From assembly GCF_000430765.1 (NCBI RefSeq), contig NZ_KE387239.1, positions 243,729 to 307,728 on the forward strand: 64,000 nucleotides of DNA, in the 5' to 3' direction. How positions within the stretch are numbered: the first letter of the stretch is position 1; every line of letters starts with the position of its first letter. Below, one piece after another: positions 55,694-63,369 of this stretch. A program made the translations under genes and the position numbers. The stretch comes from Peribacillus kribbensis DSM 17871. Its GTDB lineage: Bacteria; Bacillota; Bacilli; Bacillales; DSM-1321. The notes beneath the pieces were generated by a model that made no database searches, had not been told where the DNA came from, and saw only the letters and a program-made list of their open reading frames with translations.

Positions 55694-55861
55694 CTGTACT
55701 CAGATGGGGTTTTACAGGAAGTTCCGGTTATCATTGCCCTGTTCCAGCAAGAAAGTGGAGGAAACCCCTTGGACGTAATACAATCATCAAAAAGCATCGG
55801 ATTACCCCCTAATACCATTACTGCATTTATAGCTTTTACCCAAGCTTTGCACGGCTTCTAG
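55694..55861 (+). pseudogene. Relic of a CwlT-type lysozyme domain
   Basis: A frame without start codon reads VPVIIALFQQESGGNPLDVI then SSKSIGLPPNTITAF. This matches the N-terminal lysozyme-like domain of CwlT-type cell-wall hydrolases of conjugative elements, whose 'ALMMQESGG...SSES-GLPPNTI' segment I recognise. Only about 55 residues remain. With the integrase fragment it points to a lost conjugative element. Confidence 0.55.
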
Positions 55862-56190
55862 TTAGATCTATATATGCTTCAAAAGCCAATGAGCACGAGC
55901 GGAACAACTTCCCGCGCACTTAAGGCATAAACAATTACACCAGTAGCTGTGCCACTAATGTACAAGTGATGGAAGGGTTCCTATGATTCCTCCAACCAAA
56001 AGATAATCGTTGAGAGAACAAGACGGAAGAGGCAGCCGTACGAATTTCCAATAACACCCCATTCTTGTAAATTGGAAAGCCATAACCACTGTTTCAAAGA
56101 CCTCAAAGAATCCTTCTACCCATAGATCGACCACCAACACCAAAGAATGGATATAATCTGTTACCTTTTGCGGTTTTTTAAAAACTGATT
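55862..56190 (-). pseudogene. Relic of a quinol-type nitric oxide reductase gene (norB)
   Basis: On the minus strand the sequence reads DLWVEGFFEVFETVVMAF, then FTRMG, then GGIIGT. After removing one extra C it continues GTFHHLYISGTATGVIVYAL and EVVPLVLIGF before breaking again. These are hallmark stretches of the large quinol-dependent nitric oxide reductase, including a metal-ligand HH pair. No start, several frameshifts: a fragment only. The remaining stretch 56190-56689 has nothing I can identify. Confidence 0.7.
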
Positions 56191-56689
56191 TACTTCATTC
56201 TCGTTCCAGATAATTCACTACTGTCCATTTAGTTTCCCTTGAATATATATTTTTGCCCACGCAAAACACTTCCAATCTGGGCACTTGTATTGAGTGTACC
56301 ATTTCGAAGGTGTTTTTTAGTGTCTCAATTTTTTATGTTAGTCAACTTCTAATCAAACGGACGGTTGATCTTTTATAAGGACGATATATGCCTATTTTTA
56401 GAACATTTCTTCTCCGTTGTGATTTCTCTGCATATTACTTTGAATACCTTTAAGTCTTCTTCGTCAGTAATACCTAGCTAAATAACAATTATGGTAGTAA
56501 TTATATAATTCTCATAAAATAGTTATGTATAGGCGGATAGTGCTTAAAAGTCACAAACTATAATATTCACCCTGTTACTTAAACGGTAATTCTTTCAATT
56601 TAGCCCAAACCTTTAATGGATAGGTTGAATAACTTGAATTATGACAGGAGGTTAGGATATCTGTAATTTTTCTGAGTGTATGGGAGTGT

Positions 56690-57907
56690 ATGGTTTTGAA
56701 ATCAATTATTTTTATAGGCACGAACAAAACTGGTTCATCCCTTGAAGGTATAAAAGCTGCAAAAAGGCTTGGTTTTAATGTCCACGTGCTCACTGAAAAA
56801 GAAAAATTTTTAACACAAAAGGAGGACTTCTCCGAAATAGATGAGTTTCATCTAGTGGATTTAAAGGATACTGAAAAAATAATAGAGACCATTCTACAGA
56901 TTCACTCAAAACAATCAATTACCTGTATCATTAGTTTTTTGGATTCCTTTGTACATCTTGCAGCCACATTATCTAATGAATTTTGTCAAACCAATCTTTC
57001 AATTGATTCAATGAGAATCATGGAAGACAAATTATTAACAAGACAATTCCTTCATGGTAAGCCTTATTCCCCCATGTATTTTATTTTCAAAAAAAATGAC
57101 ACTATTCCCAACTTGCTCAAACAGGCGAGGGGGAAATTCCCTTTGATTGTAAAATTGCCCCAATCTTGCGGGTCAAAGGATGTTTTTCTTGTTACCTCTG
57201 AAAGACAGTTATGGTATCGAATAAAGAATATACAGAAAAAAACTCCGGAGACTGACATACTGATAGAGGAATACCTTGATGGGCCGCAAGTCATTGTAGA
57301 AGCAATTGTCCATAAAGGAAACATCAATATTGCAGCAATCATTGAACAGAAAATTACAAAAAGTGAGAGGTTTATTGTTACCGGATACAGTATTTCATCA
57401 GAATTAGATCCAGTGTCATATAATTCCCTTATGAGTGTTTCTCATGAAATTATCCGGGATTTAGGGTTAGTGAATGGAAACTGTCATCTTGAGTTAAGAT
57501 GTGTCAGTGAAAATTGGAAGCTTATTGAAGCAAATCCTCGTATCTCAGGAGGGGTAATGAACAACCTGATAAAAGAGGCATATGGAATAGATTATGCGGA
57601 ACAAATTATTAAGGTTTATTTGGGCAGTGAGCCAGTATTGACAAGGGACAGAGAAGATACAGTTTGTGCTCATTTTATGACAGTTGACTCAGCTGGGGAA
57701 CTGATAAAAGTAACAGGAAGAAATCAAGCATCAAACGTGCCTGGTGTTGTAGAAGTATTTATTAAACCGAAAAAAGGGGACTTTTTAATGCCCCCTTTAT
57801 CGATGGGAAATCGTTGCGGTTATGTATTAGCTAAATGTAGTTCTAAGGCAGAAACAGAGACCATAGCATTAGATGCTGCAAGCTTAATCAAATTTCACAT
57901 TAAATGA
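56690..57907 (+). CDS. ATP-grasp protein, L-amino-acid-ligase/carboxylase-like
   Basis: A 405-residue ATP-grasp enzyme. The N-terminal domain (1-105) opens SIIFIGTNKTGSSLEGIKAA, a nucleotide-fold start seen in carbamoyl-phosphate- and amino-acid-ligase-type proteins. The ATP-grasp part has KFPLIVKLPQSCGSKDVFLV, ILIEEYLDGPQVIVEAIVHK, and the metal site in NCHLELRCVSENWKLIEANP then RISGG. The C-terminal part (about 320-405) resembles the extra domain of L-amino acid ligases. Such enzymes couple two amino acids or a carboxylate and an amine. The start is ambiguous: ATG 56690 or TTG 56696, with GGGAG upstream. A coat-like gene follows 33 bases later, probably in one operon. Confidence 0.78.
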   Translation: MVLKSIIFIGTNKTGSSLEGIKAAKRLGFNVHVLTEKEKFLTQKEDFSEIDEFHLVDLKDTEKIIETILQIHSKQSITCIISFLDSFVHLAATLSNEFCQTNLSIDSMRIMEDKLLTRQFLHGKPYSPMYFIFKKNDTIPNLLKQARGKFPLIVKLPQSCGSKDVFLVTSERQLWYRIKNIQKKTPETDILIEEYLDGPQVIVEAIVHKGNINIAAIIEQKITKSERFIVTGYSISSELDPVSYNSLMSVSHEIIRDLGLVNGNCHLELRCVSENWKLIEANPRISGGVMNNLIKEAYGIDYAEQIIKVYLGSEPVLTRDREDTVCAHFMTVDSAGELIKVTGRNQASNVPGVVEVFIKPKKGDFLMPPLSMGNRCGYVLAKCSSKAETETIALDAASLIKFHIK

Positions 57908-57940
57908 AATGAATGAATATTTTTGAAAAGGAGTATTACA

Positions 57941-58369
57941 ATGCACCGTCACCATGAAGATCATTTATACGACTCGTTAAAATTTAGTTTAGCTGAACAG
58001 TATTTTATCAATGATCTTTTTACTAAAGAAAAACTTTTGTTTCTGTTTGATGAGAATGAAAAACCAACTCCGTTTATTCTTTTTAAAAATAGTGGCAATC
58101 CTTTTGAAGGGATAGCGTTGACGGGGTATTTCACTTCACCATTTTTTATTTTGAAAAGTGTAGATGAAAAGCACTGTTGTGCTGTCCTCGCTTTACTTGA
58201 GCCTGTCGGTATCGATGGATGTACAGTTGAATTTCCCGGCCCTCTTTATTCCCTTTTAGAAACTGACCATTTAATTACAGTGTCTCTAAATCACTTTTGC
58301 GGTTTGCAAATATTGCCACGTGAATTAGTCAACCGTCCTATTCCGGATTGTAAACATAACAAGTGTTAA
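57941..58369 (+). CDS. CotY/CotZ/ExsY-like spore coat or exosporium protein
   Basis: ATG 57941 with AAAAGGAG seven bases upstream; 142 residues. The protein follows the CotY/CotZ pattern: TPFILFKNSGNPFEGIALTG, then SPFFILKSVDEKHCCAVLAL, LLETDHLITVSLNHFCGLQI, and the ending CKHNKC. Cysteines (CC near 84, one in NHFCGL, two at the end) suit the disulfide cross-linking of this family. The His-rich start (MHRHHEDH) is unusual. Family members build the crust or exosporium around the spore, so expression late in the mother cell is likely, though I found no clear sigma-K promoter. Confidence 0.78.
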   Translation: MHRHHEDHLYDSLKFSLAEQYFINDLFTKEKLLFLFDENEKPTPFILFKNSGNPFEGIALTGYFTSPFFILKSVDEKHCCAVLALLEPVGIDGCTVEFPGPLYSLLETDHLITVSLNHFCGLQILPRELVNRPIPDCKHNKC

Positions 58370-58509
58370 TCTTTCCTTGCTTTAGATCAATCATGGATTA
58401 AAACGTATTAATGTGTATTACAGTTTCTTCAAATAGCACTAATATTATAAGAAATGTAATGAAGAATGCTGCAGGGAAAAAGCTAACTTATTTTACAGTA
58501 ATTAAGCAC

Positions 58510-58542
58510 AATAAGCCAAAGTCCTTAATACTTTGGCTTATT
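58510..58542. terminator. Bidirectional terminator
   Basis: AATAAGCCAAAGT (58510-58522) pairs perfectly with ACTTTGGCTTATT (58530-58542), between the coat gene and the convergent carboxypeptidase fragment. Confidence 0.85.
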
Positions 58543-58605
58543 ACTTCCTTACTGCCTAAGAAATAATTCCGATAAAATGTAAGATTATCCAAGAGAAAAC
58601 AATAG

Positions 58606-59373
58606 TTAATCAGTAATTAATAACGAAAAAGCATAATCAAGCAGCATTATGGTTTCATTGTTCCTTACTTCTCGTGAGGGTTCGCCCAGCACAATCGCAA
58701 GTACTCTATGATTATTTCTCATAGCAGTAGCAACTAAACAGAAACCTGCTTGTGGCGTATACCCAGTCTTTAACCCATCTGCACCTCTATAGGTTCCTAT
58801 TAATGGGTTTGTATTTTTTATCGTCTTGGGTGCTTGTCCTATAAAAATTTTTGCTGTAGGCAGACTTGAAATTTGAAGTATTGGTTTCCATTCAATAAGT
58901 TTTTGGGAAAGTGTAGCGATATCTCTTGCAGATGAATAATGTTCAGATGAATGCAGCCCATGAGGATTAGTAAAATGAGTATTGACAAGCCCTATTTCTT
59001 TAGCTTTTTGGTTCATCTTTTGTACAAATTCTTCTATGCTTGGCTCTGTATGGGCAGCAAGTGCTACTGCAGCATCGTTCCCCGAAGCAATCATAAGCCC
59101 CTTTAGCAAATCGTTTACAGAAATAGTGTCGTTATATTTAAGCATTAGTCGTGAACCAATTATAGATTCGGCATAATAATTTATCCTAACATGGTCATTG
59201 AGATGAATAGTTTCCTTTTGGACTTCTTCAATGACCAGAAGGGCTGTCATAATCTTAGTAAGGCTGGCGTTCGGCAACCTTTGGTCTGCGTTTTTTTGAA
59301 AAAGAATATCTCCGCTGTTTAAGTGAACGAGAATTACTGATTTAGCATTAAGATCATTAATATTGACAAGAAT
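58606..59373 (-). pseudogene. D-alanyl-D-alanine carboxypeptidase (S11, DacF-like) lacking signal peptide
   Basis: The catalytic domain is intact: SxxK in NASLTKIMTALL, SGN in MIASGNDAAVALAAHTEP and KTG in ADGLKTGYTPQAGFCLV. Homology extends upstream of the first usable start codon (TTG 59277) through VILVHLNSGDILFQKNAD to about 59373, where the frame is soon closed by a stop. No signal peptide or ATG is present, and the C-terminal domain of normal class is missing too. An enzyme made from TTG 59277 would stay in the cytoplasm. I treat it as a 5'-truncated gene. Confidence 0.65.
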
Positions 59374-60068
59374 CCCCTTCCCTCTATTTTATCTTATTTT
59401 TAACTGGTATTCCTCGCCAATATATGCAGAAAAAATATGTTGGTAACGGCATTTGGCAGATTACAAAAAGATAAATACGACCCGGTTATCTGAAAGTAGT
59501 GGAATCTAAAACCATAAAAGGGTAAAAGAGCGAGGGTTTTCCGCTCTTTTATTATTACAAGGGTTACATAGGTTCACAGTTCATCCTAAAGTTACCACTT
59601 CCGCACTGTAAACCGGCCGTAATCACTAATGACAAACCATCCAATTCTTGGATGGTTTTAAAACGAAAAAGGGAGTGAAGGCCGGGAGGGTAGTGAAAAT
59701 TTTTAATGTCAAAGGAACTTTTTTCCTATCATAAAGAAGCCTATAGTTGCAACGCTTTCCTGAATTTTTAATTAAAAAATACAATTTTATTTCACTTTTT
59801 AATAGAACCTTATTTTGATTTTTCAATTACCGAGAAATATTATAGTAATATAATTGTCATTTTTGTAATTGATTTTGCAACTCCCTGTTATTTTTTTGCG
59901 AAATAATCCATGTTAAGATATGTCTGCAACACAGGAAATGGAAGTCTAAAAATGGTAAATAACATTAAAACAATCATTGCAGTGTGGTTTTAATCAGAGG
60001 TCGGAGATTCAGTCCTATTTGACTTATTATTTCTAAAAAAATTATCTTGATATAAGCAGGAGGTACTT
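59374..60068. other. Intergenic region with two hairpins
   Basis: No gene is supported in these 695 bases. Two hairpins are present: AAAAGAGCG/CGCTCTTTT (59524-59532, 59542-59550) and CCATCCAA/TTGGATGG (59638-59645, 59648-59655), both followed by T-rich sequence. The rest is AT-rich and leads to the NlpC/P60 gene, whose ribosome site AGGAGG is at about 60058-60063. Confidence 0.5.
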
Positions 60069-61007
60069 ATGAAAAAACGTATGATAAAAACAGCAGTAGC
60101 AACAACCATTCTATTCTCTGCATTCAGCTTCGAGGTTCCTACCCTACAGGCAACACATAAAGCAGAGGCCGCAACTCTTATACCAAACCCCTATAATAAC
60201 CAAACTGCCGTAAATGCTAAAGCGCAGGCTATCATAAATACTGCGAAGTCATTAATAGGAAAAGCAACTTACAGTAACACAGTGTATAAAAAGACATATC
60301 CATATGAGTTTTCTTGTGCAAGTTATATAAACTTTATCTTTGGACAAAATGGGATTAACCTATCAACATATGATGAAAGTAACTATGCACAAATGGGGTA
60401 TTACGTCCCAAAAAATCAGTTACAGCCGGGAGACTTAGTGTTCTCTTCCGCAACCCCCGGAGGTAAGATTAACCATGTTGCCATGTATATAGGGAACAAC
60501 AAAATAATACAGATGGCAGACCCGAAGCAGAATATTTGTATTACCGACATTACTACTACACCTTACTGGATTAATAACTATATAACAGCTAGAAGAGTAT
60601 TGCCTAGCCTAATGGATGCTAACCCAGCTACATTCGGAGATCACATCTCAGATATAGCATACGGTGAGTTGAATAATGCAAGCAAACTGCCAGCTTCTAG
60701 TCTAACACACATCGGTTTCGTGAAGGATGTATTTAATAAGTACAATACCCCTATTAGTGCAACAACTCTAACTGGTCTAATGAGAATGGGTACTACTATC
60801 TCAGTCCCATCAAAGCTCCGAAAAGGCGACCTGGTCTTCTTAAGTTCAAATGGGACTACAGCCTATTCTGTAGGCATTTACACAGGAGATACTAGAATAG
60901 TTTATGCTTATAACGGTAAGGCGAATACTAGAGTGCTATCAGATTTCCAAAGAGCTGGCGGTGCTAGTCAATTCCTTACAGCAAGACGTATCTCTTATGG
61001 TCAGTAG
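60069..61007 (+). CDS. Secreted tandem NlpC/P60 protein, second domain degenerate
   Basis: The 312-residue protein has a Sec signal peptide (basic start, hydrophobic core, cleavage likely after AEA near 36). The first NlpC/P60 domain (about 45-175) keeps the nucleophilic Cys in YEFSCASYINFIFG and the His in KINHVAMYIGNNKI, so it may hydrolyse peptidoglycan peptides. The second (about 190-312) repeats the fold (LRKGDLVFLSSN, VGIYTGDTRIVYAYNG) but has Ile where Cys is expected (LTHIGFVKDVF) and Ser for His, so it should be inactive and may bind the wall. A decayed further copy of this second domain follows. Confidence 0.85.
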   Translation: MKKRMIKTAVATTILFSAFSFEVPTLQATHKAEAATLIPNPYNNQTAVNAKAQAIINTAKSLIGKATYSNTVYKKTYPYEFSCASYINFIFGQNGINLSTYDESNYAQMGYYVPKNQLQPGDLVFSSATPGGKINHVAMYIGNNKIIQMADPKQNICITDITTTPYWINNYITARRVLPSLMDANPATFGDHISDIAYGELNNASKLPASSLTHIGFVKDVFNKYNTPISATTLTGLMRMGTTISVPSKLRKGDLVFLSSNGTTAYSVGIYTGDTRIVYAYNGKANTRVLSDFQRAGGASQFLTARRISYGQ

Positions 61008-61156
61008 GAGGGGGGCCTTCGGAACCTTGTTCCACCATTCTATGTTTCAATTCTTCAAACCCTCTGAAGCAAGAGGCAAAAACCACGGTAGGGAATTCTA
61101 AATGAAGAGTTGTAATATGAAAAAGGGTGGATTTGGCAACAAGAGCGAGGCGACAA

Positions 61157-61282
61157 TGCTTTGGTATTTACACATTTGATACGGGCATAGTATATGTATA
61201 CAAAGCGATCAATATTTTCAGCAAAACATGTGGTACAATAAAAAATTTTGAACCGACATTCTTATCTGCGGAATTATTTTTC
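61157..61282 (+). pseudogene. Relic of another NlpC/P60 domain
   Basis: The frame reads FGIYTFDTGIVYVYKAINIF and then FEPTFLSAELFF, matching VGIYTGDTRIVYAYNG and FLTARRI of the preceding gene's last domain. No start, no upstream half of the domain. It suggests a formerly longer or duplicated hydrolase gene. Confidence 0.5.
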
Positions 61283-61322
61283 AAAGAACCTGTATCTTTT
61301 AATGGATATAGGTTCTTTGTTG
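61283..61322 (+). terminator. Hairpin after the NlpC/P60 relic
   Basis: AAAGAACCT (61283-61291) pairs with AGGTTCTTT (61310-61318), with GTATC/GATAT inner pairing. A hairpin of similar sequence lies at 63316-63356. Confidence 0.65.
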
Positions 61323-61377
61323 ATTTTCTCTTCGGAGGCTTCAGCTATCCTGCCTTCTAGTCCAGCTGAGAATGAAT

Positions 61378-61613
61378 CTAATAAGACGCATTTACAGTGA
61401 TAACAGCTATTCCTGTAAAGTCCATCGTAATTGGTGCCATTGTAGGAAGGAATATTTTGTAAACTGATAGGTAACCCGAGCAGTGTGAAGTTAACACTCA
61501 CAAGTCCACCTGCTTCAGGTACTGCTACCGTGGCAGATTCGCTGCCTGAAAGGGTAGTTAAGGTGACAGACAGTAACTAAAACCGGCGCAGACGTTGTTA
61601 CTCCCATATTCAT
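61378..61613 (-). pseudogene. Frameshifted small beta-rich protein gene
   Basis: Behind AGGAGATGAA an ATG (61613) opens MNMGVTTSAPVLVT. A frameshift then leads to VTLTTLSGSESATVAVPEAG and SVNFTLLGLPISLQNIP, and a second shift to ITMDFTGIAVITVNASY with a stop at 61378. Joined, these would make a protein of about 75-80 residues dominated by beta strands and Thr/Val/Ser, like small secreted or spore-surface proteins. Two shifts make it a pseudogene in this sequence. It lies just downstream of the YheC/YheD-type gene, same strand. Confidence 0.5.
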
Positions 61614-61741
61614 TTCATCTCCTGTAGGCCAGGATGTTGGAAAAGGATTAGGTACCTAGCAAGAGATATTTTAATGCTTACAATATCTATTTGGGGGTAC
61701 ATTAAAATATTTTGGACGTGCGCAGTAGTCCAATAGCGGAA

Positions 61742-63064
61742 TTATTGGGGAGATTGCTTTCTTACCCAGCCATTCCACTTTTTTACTACATTTTTATACA
61801 CACTTTTGTCCTCTAATCTTAAAAATAGTGAAATATCGGGAACGAGGTTCGTTTCGAAAATCCAAAAATTACCTCTGTTATCGATACCAATATCTATGCC
61901 GATATCCGTAACATTCAGGTAATGTTTTCCCAATACGTCTGAACAAATCGTACAAACCTTATCCATTGTTAACAGTGAACTTTCCTTAATACTTTTAATT
62001 GTAGAAGATTCTAAGGCTTCTTCCAGAGACATAATGGTTTTGGCTGCATTGGTGACCACATAGTCTTTGAAAGCCACTTTCACTGCCTTTGCAGTGATTT
62101 CCCATTCATTGCCACTATGATTCCGCTGGACCATAACACGTACGTCAATGACAGAATCATCGATCTTTGCCAAATCTATTCTTTCCTGGACGATATATCT
62201 TTGTTTTGACAAAAAATTGGCCTCCAGGTAATTAATCATTTCTTGGACGCCTTTAAACCTGAGTTTTCCTCTTTCGTGATGTAACTCGAAACTATCCGCT
62301 TTTTGCCAGGATATTTTTACAATGCCAATCCCCCATTGACCCAAACAAGGCTTTAGCATGATTTCTTGATATTTCATTAAAAAATGAAAGATGGTATCCG
62401 GGGTGGCAAGTTCGGTATGGGGGAGAAAAGGAGGCAATTCGTTAACAGATGATAAGATTTGATGCTGGCTCCACTTGCTCTTGGGGGTGTGCAGTTCGAT
62501 GTCTTTGATCCATAGGTGTTGGTCTAATAATCCTAATTCAACTAAAACGGTGAAACATGCGGGGTCATCACCTGCAATACTTATTGCCGTTTCAATAGCG
62601 ATTTCAGCTATTTTTTTTCGGGAAAACCCGGTAATTCTATTTTTTAAATTTCCCTGCTCCTCAAGAATGTCTGTAACCTGCCATACTGAATTTAAATCTC
62701 TTTGTACTGTGGCCAGCAGTTCAACCATTTCACCTTCCCTTTTGTATAGGAACTCTGTATCCTGCAGCAGATAATATTGCCCTTCTTTGCAAACTCCAGT
62801 TAAGTAATCAAGGACGTCTGCTTTTCCGCTTACGGTGGTTGTAACACTATTATCAACTATATTATATTTCTCATCGTAGTAATCCAATTTAGATATAATG
62901 ATTTCCCTTTGGCCATAGCAAGGCTTAAAGGTTAGGTGAGAGGGCAGGTTACGATAAAAGGTTTTTTCATCAAACAATTCCGTTTTTAATAAAAAGGGTC
63001 TTATGGCCTCAATAGAATAGAGTTTTTGATACTGACGCCATCTTCCTCTTATTTGTTTACTCAT
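61742..63064 (-). CDS. YheC/YheD-type coat-associated ATP-grasp protein with internal duplication
   Basis: A 440-residue protein; ATG 63064 behind AAAGGGGG. The C-terminal half (about 205-440) is a full YheC/YheD ATP-grasp domain: ELATPDTIFHFLMKYQEIML, KPCLGQWGIGIVKISW, RYIVQERIDLAKIDDSVIDV, RVMVQRN and the metal site DIGIDNRGNFWIFETN. The N-terminal half (about 20-165) repeats the first part of that domain (TELFDEKTFYRNLPSHLTFK, PCYGQREIIISKLD, YYLLQDTEF, VQRDLNSVWQVTDIL) but lacks the metal-binding end. B. subtilis YheC/YheD are spore-coat associated and chemically uncharacterised. It follows a 42-residue peptide gene on the same strand. Confidence 0.85.
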   Translation of the reverse strand: MSKQIRGRWRQYQKLYSIEAIRPFLLKTELFDEKTFYRNLPSHLTFKPCYGQREIIISKLDYYDEKYNIVDNSVTTTVSGKADVLDYLTGVCKEGQYYLLQDTEFLYKREGEMVELLATVQRDLNSVWQVTDILEEQGNLKNRITGFSRKKIAEIAIETAISIAGDDPACFTVLVELGLLDQHLWIKDIELHTPKSKWSQHQILSSVNELPPFLPHTELATPDTIFHFLMKYQEIMLKPCLGQWGIGIVKISWQKADSFELHHERGKLRFKGVQEMINYLEANFLSKQRYIVQERIDLAKIDDSVIDVRVMVQRNHSGNEWEITAKAVKVAFKDYVVTNAAKTIMSLEEALESSTIKSIKESSLLTMDKVCTICSDVLGKHYLNVTDIGIDIGIDNRGNFWIFETNLVPDISLFLRLEDKSVYKNVVKKWNGWVRKQSPQ

Positions 63065-63141
63065 TTAAAAACCCCCTTTCCATATTCACATTAAAGTTAT
63101 CAACATGAGGATTACAATTTGGGCAGCCAGTAAAACATTCC

Positions 63142-63270
63142 TCAGCTGAAGTTTATTGTATCTGTGAATCGAGTTTCCACTCCACCAGAGTTAACTACTA
63201 CCGCCGTTGCTGTGGCTTTATTCCCTTGAATATCTAAACGAAACTTACAAGGGCATGGATTTAAACCCAT
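63142..63270 (-). CDS. 42-aa cysteine-containing peptide upstream of the ATP-grasp gene
   Basis: AAGGAGGTGA is placed ideally before ATG 63270. The product begins MGLNPCPCKFRLDIQGNKAT, continues with strand-like TATAVVVNSGGVETRFTDTI and ends NFS at TGA 63142. A shift of one base near the end would extend it through SAEECFTGCPNCNPHVDNF to a TAA at 63057-63059 that overlaps the ATG of the ATP-grasp gene, giving a roughly 70-residue protein with a second cysteine cluster. Whether the shift is a mutation, a sequencing error or programmed is open. The role could be coat protein or substrate of the neighbouring ligases. Confidence 0.6.
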   Translation of the reverse strand: MGLNPCPCKFRLDIQGNKATATAVVVNSGGVETRFTDTINFS

Positions 63271-63315
63271 TTATTTTTCACCTCCTTCTACATCTTTTTG
63301 ACTGTGATATGAAAT

Positions 63316-63356
63316 TAGAAGAACCGATATCTATTAAACAGGTATGGGTTCTTCTT
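63316..63356 (-). terminator. Hairpin between the MurF-like gene and the peptide gene
   Basis: AGAAGAACC (63317-63325) pairs with GGTTCTTCT (63348-63356), with ATATC/GTAT inner pairing. It may end or attenuate the minus-strand MurF-like transcript. Confidence 0.6.
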
Positions 63357-63369
63357 TATCGTGATTAAC

